From contig JBKAGO010000076.1 of assembly GCA_046290435.1 (NCBI GenBank), positions 88,197 to 152,196 on the forward strand: a DNA stretch of 64,000 nt, in the 5' to 3' direction. The position numbers were made by a program, and so were the translations under genes. Below, piece after piece: positions 25,793-33,738 of this stretch; the stretch's first letter is position 1; every line of letters begins with the position of its first letter. The notes below the pieces were generated by a model, which saw nothing but the letters and a program-made list of their open reading frames with translations, had not been told where the DNA came from and searched no databases. The stretch is from CAVQUE01 sp046290435 (GTDB lineage: Bacteria; Actinomycetota; Acidimicrobiia; Acidimicrobiales; UBA8592).

Positions 25793-26971
25793 TCAGGCGG
25801 CGGCGCGGCGGCGCTCGACCGGCGAGCGCTCGACCATCGGGCGTTTCCCGAGCGGTTCGAAGTAGGCGACCGGTTCGTCGAGCAATGATGCGATGGCTCG
25901 CTGTGCGGCGCGCCCGTCCCCGTAGGGGCTGTCACCTCTCGCCATCGCGGCGTACTCGAGACGGTCGTCGAGCAGGGCTGATGCCGCGGCGATGATCCGT
26001 CCGGGGTCGGTGCCGACGAGACGGGCGACGCCGCTGTCGACGGCCTCGGGCCGTTCGGTCGTGTCGCGCAGGACCAGGACCGGCTTCGCGAGCGCCGGTG
26101 CCTCCTCCTGCAGTCCCCCCGAGTCGGTGAGCACCAGCGTCGCCCGATTCATCACGGCGACGAGGTCGAAGTAGTCGAGCGGTTCGGTCAGCACGACCCG
26201 GTCGAGGCCCCCGAGAATCCGTTGGGCGGGTTCGCGCACGGCGGGGTTGGGATGCACCGGATAGACCACCGAGATATCGGGCCGGTCGAGAACGAGGGTC
26301 CGGATGGCCCCGAGTGCGCCCTCGAGCGGAGCTCCGAAGCTCTCCCGGCGATGCGCCGTCACCAGGATCATCCTGCTGGCGGGGTCCAGCGACGCCAGGG
26401 CGGGAACGTCCCGGTCGATCGTGAGCTCGCATGCCCACTGCAACGCGTCGATCACGGTGTTGCCCGTGACGACGATCGACGCAGGGGCGATGTTCTCCCG
26501 CACGAGGTTTCGGTACGAGGACCACGTCGGAGCCAGGTGGAGGTCGGTCGCTCCGGCGGCGAGGATGCGGTTGATCTCCTCGGGGAACGGTTGGGTCCGA
26601 TCCCCCGTCCGCAGGCCCGCCTCGAGATGCACGACCCGGGTGCGGTGATACGCGCCGGCGATGGCTGCTGCCATGACCGTGGTGGTGTCGCCCTGGACGA
26701 TCATCGCCGATGGCTCCAGGTCCTCGAGCACCGGCTCGAGCGCACCCAGCACGAGCGATGCCACCTGCGTCGGGCTCTGACCCGGGGTCATCAGGTCGAG
26801 GTCGATGTCGATCCCGATGCCGAACGCCGACAACGTCGTGCGCACCAGCTCTCGGTGCTGTCCCGTGCTGAGCACGACGTGCGGGACGCGGCGCAGCTGG
26901 AGTTCACGGACGATCGGTGCCATCTTCACGGCCTCGGGTCGCGTCCCGATGATGCAGAGAACCGGGTTCAT
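25793..26971 (-). CDS. wecB: UDP-N-acetylglucosamine 2-epimerase (non-hydrolysing)
   Basis: Interconverts UDP-GlcNAc and UDP-ManNAc. A 392-residue GT-B-fold protein with GTRPEAVKMAP at the N-terminus, VQGDTTTVMA, HLEAGLRTGD, and the UDP-binding TDSGGLQEEAP near residue 290; catalytic acidic residues are present. ATG 26971 is preferred over the ATG at 26977 because GGAGG is 6-8 nt upstream of it and it overlaps the stop of the preceding gene (ATGA). It is the last gene of the four-gene polysaccharide operon, so it probably supplies the sugar nucleotide for the GT2 synthase encoded there. Confidence 0.93.
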   Translation of the reverse strand: MNPVLCIIGTRPEAVKMAPIVRELQLRRVPHVVLSTGQHRELVRTTLSAFGIGIDIDLDLMTPGQSPTQVASLVLGALEPVLEDLEPSAMIVQGDTTTVMAAAIAGAYHRTRVVHLEAGLRTGDRTQPFPEEINRILAAGATDLHLAPTWSSYRNLVRENIAPASIVVTGNTVIDALQWACELTIDRDVPALASLDPASRMILVTAHRRESFGAPLEGALGAIRTLVLDRPDISVVYPVHPNPAVREPAQRILGGLDRVVLTEPLDYFDLVAVMNRATLVLTDSGGLQEEAPALAKPVLVLRDTTERPEAVDSGVARLVGTDPGRIIAAASALLDDRLEYAAMARGDSPYGDGRAAQRAIASLLDEPVAYFEPLGKRPMVERSPVERRRAAA

Positions 26972-28641
26972 CGCCATTCCTCCAGGAGGGTTTCGGGGGA
27001 TACGAACTGGTAACCGAGCCCCAGGAGGCCGTCGACCGTCTCGGTGAGCAGCGACAGGTCGAGGTAGGGGTGGAACATGAACGACGCCACGCCGTCGCGC
27101 ACGACGAGTGCTTCCTCGGCATCGCGAACGAGATCAGCGGGCAGCCGGACGTAGAGGGGATCGCCTTCGGGGATGATCGCCCCGAGGTTCTCCGGGATGA
27201 CTCGAGAGCCATAGGCGTCGATGACCGGATACGGGAAGAACTGGTTTCTCGGCAGCACCTCCGGGTGGTCCTCACCGGAGAGGATCCCCGGGTAGTACGA
27301 GGCCTGCTCGTACCGGGCCCGGAACCAGGGGCTGACGGTCTCATAGGCCTGCCGCGAGCCCAGGTAGTGCGGGAACTCGAAGATCTCGGGCGCGTCCATC
27401 CCTGCCGAGACGAACTCGGCGAGGCCCAGCCTGATCCGATCCTCGAACCATTCGGGCGAGTCCTCGTCTTCGGGCAGCGGCCCGACCGGGTTGGCGCGGC
27501 CCTCGTCGTCGAGTTCGACCGAGTAGAACTCGAAGTCCTCGCCGGAGGTGCCGGCATACGGGTTCGCCCTGCCATCGGCCTGGTGCGTGACGCCGTGCAT
27601 CAGGATCGTGCCCCCGATGGTCTCGAGGTAGCGGAGGGCCTCGACGAGCTCGGGGCGATCGGCGAGGCCGACGTCGATACCCAGCGCGTACTGCTCCAGC
27701 GGATCCCGCCAGATCGGGTAGACGGCGAGGCTGAAGGGGACGTTGCGCGCCGCCAGCGCCTCGCCGGCGACGCGGAGCCGCTCGGGGTCGGCGGTGGGTC
27801 CGATGTCTTCGAGGCGCACCATCGCCCGGTGCCGACTGGGCCGGTCGGGATCCAACAGGTCGAACATGAGGTCGCCGGTCACGACACTGTGGTTGCCTTC
27901 GATCAGGAACCCGAACGGCACCTCTGCGACATAGGTGAGCGCACCGGACCGCACGGCGTACGGAACGGGAGCACGCCCGGCCTCGGCTGCGGTCGCGAGC
28001 ACGTCAGCCAACCGCTCGTCGGTGACCTCGACGCGATGGATGGGCTCCGCCTCGGGGTTCCGCTCGAGGTCTCGTCGCTTGTAGGTCACCACGTCGGGGC
28101 TGGCGCCGTCGTCGCCGGCGAGCATCCAGCCCCGGCGGGCGGCAAAGCCTTCGGGCGTGGTGACAGCCATGAGCTGGTCGATGCCCGCGCCGAGCCAGAG
28201 TGTCTTGATCCGATCGTCGGCGACGTCGCGGAGGAGGCCTTCGGGCAACGGGTTGTCGCCGGTATCTCCGGGACGCACTCCGACGTAGACGACCCCGTCG
28301 AAGCGGGCACCGTCGCCCGCCTCGTAGTCTTGGACCGCCATCGTCGTGACAGGCCCGAAGTGGCCGGCGAGGTTCGCCATGAAGATGCCGCCGATCTCGC
28401 CGTCGAAGCGGAGGGGCTCCCCTGGTGACAGTGCCGGATCCCACAGCACGAGCGTCGAAGGCCCGTCGATCCGGGCCGGCGGTTGCATGGTCAGCCGGAT
28501 CGTGTCCGGGTCGATGCGCTCGACCGGTTCGATGTCGCGGGTGATATCAGCGGTCAGCGCGCCTGCCATGAACACGACGCCGGTCAGCATGCCGATGATC
28601 AGGAAGACGGCGGATCCCAGCTGGCTCTTGCTCGGCCTCAT
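26968..28641 (-). CDS. DUF2334 polysaccharide-deacetylase-like membrane protein
   Basis: A 557-residue protein with one N-terminal membrane anchor (AVFLIIGMLTGVVFMAGAL) and a large extracytoplasmic part. Residues ~60-270 are an unassigned domain; from ~280 a DUF2334 domain of the carbohydrate-esterase-4 type follows (VRLEDIGPTADP with the metal Asp, HGVTHQ as the HxxxH metal motif, FEFPHYLG). It is likely to remove N-acetyl groups from, or otherwise modify, an exported amino-sugar polymer. The ATG overlaps the GT2 stop and its own stop overlaps wecB, so translation is coupled. PgaB/IcaB play the matching part in known poly-GlcNAc systems. Confidence 0.85.
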   Translation of the reverse strand: MRPSKSQLGSAVFLIIGMLTGVVFMAGALTADITRDIEPVERIDPDTIRLTMQPPARIDGPSTLVLWDPALSPGEPLRFDGEIGGIFMANLAGHFGPVTTMAVQDYEAGDGARFDGVVYVGVRPGDTGDNPLPEGLLRDVADDRIKTLWLGAGIDQLMAVTTPEGFAARRGWMLAGDDGASPDVVTYKRRDLERNPEAEPIHRVEVTDERLADVLATAAEAGRAPVPYAVRSGALTYVAEVPFGFLIEGNHSVVTGDLMFDLLDPDRPSRHRAMVRLEDIGPTADPERLRVAGEALAARNVPFSLAVYPIWRDPLEQYALGIDVGLADRPELVEALRYLETIGGTILMHGVTHQADGRANPYAGTSGEDFEFYSVELDDEGRANPVGPLPEDEDSPEWFEDRIRLGLAEFVSAGMDAPEIFEFPHYLGSRQAYETVSPWFRARYEQASYYPGILSGEDHPEVLPRNQFFPYPVIDAYGSRVIPENLGAIIPEGDPLYVRLPADLVRDAEEALVVRDGVASFMFHPYLDLSLLTETVDGLLGLGYQFVSPETLLEEWR

Positions 28642-29963
28642 GGTCGGCTGCCTACGCCGACCGCATCGGCGACCGCTGGTTGACCGGCGGCTACGCCGCC
28701 TTCGCCGACGTCTTCGAGCCGGGCCGTCTTGGACCACGAGTGCGTCCCGCGCGCCTGACGTGCGATGGCACGCCAGCCGGCGAAGAACCAGACCCAGGTA
28801 TAGAGGGCGTAGGCGTGTGCGTACCCGATGCCTTTCCAGAAGCCGACGTCGCGCGCCGTGCGCCAATAGGCGGCGGCGACCAGCGGCGTGACCGCGAAGC
28901 CCAGGAGATACCACCATGGGATCAGCGGGCCCGACGCGAGCGCCGACAGGGTTGCCTCGGGCCGCACGATCAGCTGGCGCACGAGGAGCGCGAACGAGCC
29001 GAACATCGCGGCACCGAGGAGGAGTTGCAGGACTGGCATGAACAGGTGCACATTCATGTCGGCCTTCGTCCGGCGCTTCAGCTGGGAGCCCCACAGAGCA
29101 GGGAACAGGCTCCATGCCTGCAGGTGCCCCTGGAACCAGCGGGTGCGCTGACGAAGCAGGGCCGCCGGGCGATGCAGACCTTGCTGGTGGACAGCAACGC
29201 TGCCTTCGAAGACGGTGCGCCAACCGATGAGGCGCAGGCGAACGCCGAGGTCGAGATCCTCGGTCAACGTGTCGGCCCACGGCTCGGGCCCGAGATTCCG
29301 CATGGCGCTGAGACGGGTGAACTGACCGTTGCCACCCAGGCCGGTGCTGGTGAGGCGATTGCGCGCCCGCTGGAAGATGTGGGCATAGGTGGAGAATTCG
29401 ACGTCCTGCATACGGGCGAGCCACGAGTTCGCCCGGTTGTCGATGCGAACTGCGATCTGCACGCCGCCGACATCGGGTTCTCCGAACCATCCGAGCACTG
29501 CGTCGAGTGCGTTGGCATCGACACGGCCATCGCCGTCGAATACGCCGACGATCACCTGGTGCGGATCGCGCCCCTCGTCTGCGACGCGCTCGCAGATCGC
29601 GGCGAAGGCATGGTTGAGCGCCGCGCCCTTGCCGACACGTGCGTTGGGTAGTTCACGACGCACGACGTGGACCCGCGGATCGTTCAGCGAGGCGAGGATC
29701 TCGGGCGTGTCGTCGTCGGATGCGTCATCGATGATGACGACCTGCAGTTCCGGGTCGAGCGCGAGCAGGCGCTCGACGGTCGGCCCGACGACGCGCCCTT
29801 CGTTGAGGCACGGCACCATGCAGAACACGAGGTAGTCCTCGCGGTCGCCGGTGCCGGGAGCGATCCCTCGCCGGGCGACGAAGCCGAGGACGAGCGCATA
29901 GGTGGGAGCGAGCAGGCCGATCGACGCCAGCACGAGCCAGATCGTCGGCGGCAGGTCAACCAT
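28638..29963 (-). CDS. Family 2 glycosyltransferase, processive polysaccharide synthase-like
   Basis: A 441-residue inner-membrane enzyme. One N-terminal segment (WLVLASIGLLAPTYALVLGF) precedes the cytoplasmic GT-A domain with IDDASDDDT, the DxD-type FDGDGRVD, the catalytic TEDLDLG and the processivity motif QRTRWFQG; three or four membrane segments follow. This D, DxD, ED, QxxRW set is that of cellulose, hyaluronan and PgaC/IcaA synthases. It is likely to polymerise and extrude an amino sugar chain. It overlaps the upstream small-membrane-protein gene by 8 bp and the deacetylase gene by 3 bp. Confidence 0.9.
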   Translation of the reverse strand: MVDLPPTIWLVLASIGLLAPTYALVLGFVARRGIAPGTGDREDYLVFCMVPCLNEGRVVGPTVERLLALDPELQVVIIDDASDDDTPEILASLNDPRVHVVRRELPNARVGKGAALNHAFAAICERVADEGRDPHQVIVGVFDGDGRVDANALDAVLGWFGEPDVGGVQIAVRIDNRANSWLARMQDVEFSTYAHIFQRARNRLTSTGLGGNGQFTRLSAMRNLGPEPWADTLTEDLDLGVRLRLIGWRTVFEGSVAVHQQGLHRPAALLRQRTRWFQGHLQAWSLFPALWGSQLKRRTKADMNVHLFMPVLQLLLGAAMFGSFALLVRQLIVRPEATLSALASGPLIPWWYLLGFAVTPLVAAAYWRTARDVGFWKGIGYAHAYALYTWVWFFAGWRAIARQARGTHSWSKTARLEDVGEGGVAAGQPAVADAVGVGSRP

Positions 29964-30165
29964 CGACGACGGCCTCGGAAACGATGCTGACCGGGTCGGG
30001 CGACGATACGACCGCAGGGGTGGCCATGGGCCGACGAACGTTGTGGAACACGAGCGCGTACCCGATCAGGACGAGCACGACGCCGCCGAGCCACTCCGCC
30101 GCGCCGAGCACGTTCGCCTGATCGATGACGAGCGCCATCGCCATCAGTCCTGTGAAGAGCTTCAT
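29956..30165 (-). CDS. Small membrane protein of the polysaccharide operon
   Basis: A 69-residue protein with two predicted membrane segments (MKLFTGLMAMALVIDQANVLGAA and GGVVLVLIGYALVF). It has no recognised domain. It is the first gene of the four-gene operon and overlaps the GT2 start by 8 bp. Size, topology and position recall the PgaD/IcaD accessory subunits that assist GT2 synthases, but no sequence relation can be claimed. GGAG lies about 15 nt before the ATG. Confidence 0.65.
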   Translation of the reverse strand: MKLFTGLMAMALVIDQANVLGAAEWLGGVVLVLIGYALVFHNVRRPMATPAVVSSPDPVSIVSEAVVDG

Positions 30166-30306
30166 CCGCCGTACCTACTCCGAGTCGTTTGCTGCAGAAC
30201 CGAACGTAACGAAGGGACTCTGAGCCCGACTGAGGCAGAAGGAGGTCGACGGTGGGCAAAAGGACCCCCCGGCTCGGAGGGCCACGCGCTGTGGCAGGCT
30301 TTGCGC
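30166..30306. promoter_or_regulatory. Divergent promoter region, polysaccharide operon / FHA-cyclase
   Basis: This 141-bp region lies between divergent starts and should carry the promoters of both the exopolysaccharide operon and the FHA-cyclase gene. No convincing palindrome or promoter hexamer pair could be fixed by eye. Confidence 0.4.
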
Positions 30307-31275
30307 ATGGGACATCCACAGCTCGTGGTGCGCTCGCCGGCGCGCCATGCCCTCACGGTCGTGCTCGACCACCCCCTCGAGGTCGGCCGTGAGGCGGACG
30401 GGTTGGTGATCGACGACGCCAAGGTGTCGCGTCGACACGCCATCTTCGAACCCGTGTCGGCGACCTCGGTCCGCGTGCGCGACCTGGGCAGCTCCAACGG
30501 CACCTACGTCGACGGCGTCGCCGTCACCACAGCGGTCGTGTTGCGTGGCGGCCAATCCGCGCAGTTGGGCGACGTGACCATCGAGGTCATCGCAGCCGAC
30601 GAAAAAGTCGTGCGACCCGCATCGAGACAGACCGTGATGGGCGAACGCTCCCCGCGGGCGACGTCGATGGAACTCGTCGCCGCCGCCGTGAGCACCCAGG
30701 GCGTCAAGCCCGAGGTCATCGGCGTCGCCGACGAGGCCGGAACCCTCACCATCGTCTTCAGCGACATCGAGTCGTCCACCGAGCGGGCCCTCGCCGTCGG
30801 CGACGTCCGCTGGATGGAGATCCTCGGCCGGCACAACGGCCTCTTCAAGGCGCACGTCGACGCGCACCGGGGCCGGATCGTCAAGAACCAGGGCGACGGC
30901 TACCTGCTGTGTTTCCCGAGCGCCCGCCAGGCGCTGCTGTGCAGCATCGGGGTCCAGCGCGACCTCGAACGCGTCGAGAGGGAGCGACCCGAACACGCAG
31001 TTCGGGTCCGCATCGGGATGCACACCGGCGAGGTCCTCCTCGACGACGAGGGCGACCTGTTCGGCCGCCACGTCCTCATCGCGGCGCGGGTGGGCGCAGC
31101 AGCCGCAGGCAGCGAGATCCTGGTGTCGTCGCTGGTGCGCCAGATAGCCGAACCCCGCGGCGACCTGATCTTCGGGCCGGCAACCGACCTCGAGCTCAAG
31201 GGCATCGACCAGATCACCACCGTGCACACGGTGGACTGGCGGGCGTCGCCGGTGGCTGCTAGCACTTCGCCATGA
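30307..31275 (+). CDS. FHA domain-class III adenylate/guanylate cyclase fusion
   Basis: A 322-residue soluble protein. Residues ~20-85 form an FHA phosphothreonine-binding domain with Arg28 (VGRE), Ser41 and His44 (VSRRH) and Asn64-Gly65 (SSNGTYVDG) conserved. Residues ~135-310 are a class III nucleotide cyclase: FSDIESST with the first metal Asp, KNQGDGYLLCF with the second Asp and a nucleotide-specifying Lys, and GMHTGEVLLD. Both domains look intact. It probably couples Ser/Thr kinase signalling to cyclic nucleotide formation. ATG 30307 is chosen at the start of the FHA homology. Its stop overlaps the ATG of the next LLM gene. Confidence 0.88.
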   Translation: MGHPQLVVRSPARHALTVVLDHPLEVGREADGLVIDDAKVSRRHAIFEPVSATSVRVRDLGSSNGTYVDGVAVTTAVVLRGGQSAQLGDVTIEVIAADEKVVRPASRQTVMGERSPRATSMELVAAAVSTQGVKPEVIGVADEAGTLTIVFSDIESSTERALAVGDVRWMEILGRHNGLFKAHVDAHRGRIVKNQGDGYLLCFPSARQALLCSIGVQRDLERVERERPEHAVRVRIGMHTGEVLLDDEGDLFGRHVLIAARVGAAAAGSEILVSSLVRQIAEPRGDLIFGPATDLELKGIDQITTVHTVDWRASPVAASTSP

Positions 31276-32312
31276 AACTCGGTATGGCCATCGAATACGC
31301 CCGTGACCCTCTCGCTCAGCTCGCGAAGGTTCCCGAGTACGAAAAGGCGGGCATCGACCTGGTGTGGGTGGCAGAGGCCTACGGCCTCGACGCCGTCAGC
31401 GTCATGGGCTACCTGGCGTCGCTCACCGAGCGCGTCGAGATCGCCTCGGGCATCCTGCCGGTCTACACCCGTACCCCATCGCTGATGGCTCAGACCGCCG
31501 TCGGCCTCGACACGCTCTCCAATGGCCGGTTCGTCCTGGGTCTGGGGGCATCGGGACCCCAGGTCATCGAGGGCTGGCACGGTCTGCCCTACAAGAAGCC
31601 GCTGCAGGCAACCCGCGAGGTCATCGAGATCTGCCGCAAGATCTGGCGACGGGAAGAGCCGGTCACCTACGACGGCGAGATGTACACCCTGCCGTTGCCG
31701 CCCGAGCAGGGCACCGGACTGGGCAAGCCGCTGAAGATCATCAACCATCCCAAGCGGGCCGACATCCCCATCCTGTTGGCGTCGCTGGGCCCCAAGAACG
31801 TGCAGCTCACCGCCGAGCTCGCCGACCGCTGGCTCCCGGTGTTCTTCGTACCGGAACGGGCGCACGAGGTCTGGGGCGACGACCTCGCCGCCGGTGCCGC
31901 CCGGCGCGACCCGTCGCTCGGGCCGCTCGAGATCGTCGCCGGGGGCGTCGTGGCCATCGGCACCGAGGACGAGGTCGGCCGTTACCGCGACCTCGCCCGC
32001 CCCATGGCCGCGCTGTACATCGGTGGCATGGGTGCCAAGGGCCGCAACTTCTACAACAGCCTGGTGCGCCGCTACGGCTGGGAGGAAGAGGCCGAGCTCA
32101 TCCAGAACCTCTACCTCGAGGGCCGCAAGGAAGAGGCGATGGCCGCCGTGCCCCAGGAGCTGCTCGACGCCACCAGCCTCATCGGCGACGCCGGCTACGT
32201 GCGCGAGCGTGTCGAGGCCTACCGCGAGGCCGGCGTCACCACCTTGAACATCACCCCGGTCGGCCCGGACCCGTTGGCCGTCATCGACCAGCTCAAGTCG
32301 CTCACGACCTGA
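31272..32312 (+). CDS. LLM-class (F420-dependent) oxidoreductase 1
   Basis: A 346-residue luciferase-like TIM-barrel flavin/deazaflavin enzyme. Typical blocks are VWVAEAYGLDAVSVMGYLA, GRFVLGLGASGPQVIEGWHG and the IPILLASLGPKNV strand. Coenzyme F420 is likely because this subgroup in actinobacteria uses it, but the cofactor is not proven by sequence. The ATG overlaps the FHA-cyclase stop by 4 bp, an odd coupling of a redox enzyme to a signalling cyclase. It is clearly paralogous to 37949-38974, sharing GMGAKGxNF and an IQxLYLxG tail. Substrate unknown. Confidence 0.9.
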   Translation: MKLGMAIEYARDPLAQLAKVPEYEKAGIDLVWVAEAYGLDAVSVMGYLASLTERVEIASGILPVYTRTPSLMAQTAVGLDTLSNGRFVLGLGASGPQVIEGWHGLPYKKPLQATREVIEICRKIWRREEPVTYDGEMYTLPLPPEQGTGLGKPLKIINHPKRADIPILLASLGPKNVQLTAELADRWLPVFFVPERAHEVWGDDLAAGAARRDPSLGPLEIVAGGVVAIGTEDEVGRYRDLARPMAALYIGGMGAKGRNFYNSLVRRYGWEEEAELIQNLYLEGRKEEAMAAVPQELLDATSLIGDAGYVRERVEAYREAGVTTLNITPVGPDPLAVIDQLKSLTT

Positions 32313-32338
32313 CCGGAACGCCAGCGCGGAAGACCGAA

Positions 32339-32356
32339 AAGCGGGTCTGACCCCGT
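32339..32356 (+). terminator. Short GGGTCTGACCCC palindrome after LLM gene
   Basis: GGGTCTGACCCC at 32343-32354 lies ~30 bp after the LLM stop and matches the outer end of the hairpin at 42691-42778 (AAGCGGGGTCTGACCCC). It looks like a remnant of that hairpin family. As a terminator it would be weak. Confidence 0.45.
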
Positions 32357-32463
32357 ACGTTGCCGAGCTGTGGGCCCGCGAGGCTGCGGCGCCTGCCCCG
32401 CGGCGATGGCTGGGTCGATTCACCGCTGGCGCTTCGACGGCCACGCGCCCACAATCGGTTGTC

Positions 32464-33690
32464 GTGGACCCCGTTGACCTCGACTCGCTCGCATGGCGCG
32501 CCGTGGAGCTCGCCGTGCAACGGCGTCACGATCCACGACTGATCGTCGCGACCCGACCGGCCATCGTCGGACCGACCTCGACCGCCCGCCTTCTCGCGGG
32601 GCTCTGCAACGCAGCAGCGGGACGCCGTGTCGTCGCCCTGTTCGGCGTCGACGGCACCGACGTCATCGGCGTGGACGACGTGCCCGACGAGCGCTGGATC
32701 GACACCGTCGCCGCCCGATTCCCGGGGGTGGTCCCCTCCCTGGCCACTGCCACGATCGACGCCGACGGCGCCCGCATCGTGGCCCTCACCGCCGACGACC
32801 CCGGGACGCTGGTGGCGGCCACGCGGTCCGGGCGGGTCGTCATCCCGTGGTTCGACGGCAGCCTCGCCGACCGGCCCCCCACCGCCGGCGTCGACCGTGC
32901 CCCGACCCGGCCCGCCGGCCGCATCGAGGTCCGCTCGGGCTGGCTCGAGCGCACCGGCCCGTGCCCCGTGGATCCGGCCGTACCGGCCATCGGCACCGAC
33001 GACGCACCCTCGGGCAGCGACGAGGGTGCCGACCGGGCGGTGGGAGCCGACGAGACCGGAAGCGACGATCCCACCGACGCCGACGCGACCACCGGCGCCG
33101 GCACCGGCCTCGGGATGAGCACCGGTTCCGACGTCGTCGTCTGGCGCGGGGTACTGGACATCGCTCTCGCGCTCGACCCGCTGACCGTGGCGTCGGGTGC
33201 AGATGCCGCAACGGCCGCTGCCACCGTGGCCGCTGCGACGCCGGCCGCGGCGGCCACCGAGGCCGCGGCGGTGGCTGCCGGCAGCGCTCCCATCGACGGC
33301 ACCGGCGGCGTCGAACCGTCCGGCACCGGCCCCGACGGGTTCCCGGCGCAGCGCCGCCGTGGCGTCGCCATCGCTGATCGCGACGTGTCGGTCACGCTCC
33401 TGGCCGATGGATCGAGCGCGGCGCTGTCGCTCGACGTCCAGGCGCACCCCACCCCGGGCGCGGCAGCGGCGATCCGCTCCGACGGCGGTGTGGTGCTCGA
33501 CCCGATGCTCCCATGCCGCCTCTATCTGGCCGCGGCGGCCGCAACGGCCGTGTTCGACCGGCACGGCGAACTCGGTGGGGCGGTGCGGCTGCTCGTCAGC
33601 CTGCGCTTCCCCGGCGACGACCGTCTGGTGGCGACCATGGCGACCCTCGACCGAGACACCGCCGCCGCATCGTTGCGCTGGACCCTCTGA
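32464..33690 (+). CDS. Uncharacterised Ala-rich protein
   Basis: A 408-residue protein I cannot assign. The N-terminal ~110 residues (RLLAGLCNAAAGRRVVALFGVDGTDVIGVDDV) faintly resemble AlbA_2/Schlafen-type domains found in some regulators, but this is weak. The centre (~165-290) is low-complexity, acidic then alanine/threonine-rich (ADAATAAATVAAAT), likely a disordered linker. The last ~110 residues are beta-rich (ADRDVSVTLLADGSSAALSLDV). No signal peptide or membrane segment is evident. Start GTG 32464. It converges with the P450 gene across 48 bp. Codon use looks normal for the window. Confidence 0.65.
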   Translation: MDPVDLDSLAWRAVELAVQRRHDPRLIVATRPAIVGPTSTARLLAGLCNAAAGRRVVALFGVDGTDVIGVDDVPDERWIDTVAARFPGVVPSLATATIDADGARIVALTADDPGTLVAATRSGRVVIPWFDGSLADRPPTAGVDRAPTRPAGRIEVRSGWLERTGPCPVDPAVPAIGTDDAPSGSDEGADRAVGADETGSDDPTDADATTGAGTGLGMSTGSDVVVWRGVLDIALALDPLTVASGADAATAAATVAAATPAAAATEAAAVAAGSAPIDGTGGVEPSGTGPDGFPAQRRRGVAIADRDVSVTLLADGSSAALSLDVQAHPTPGAAAAIRSDGGVVLDPMLPCRLYLAAAAATAVFDRHGELGGAVRLLVSLRFPGDDRLVATMATLDRDTAAASLRWTL

Positions 33691-33738
33691 CCCGAGCCTC
33701 CCGCACAGGCGGGGCAGCCTCGGCGGCTCGGCGTCGCC

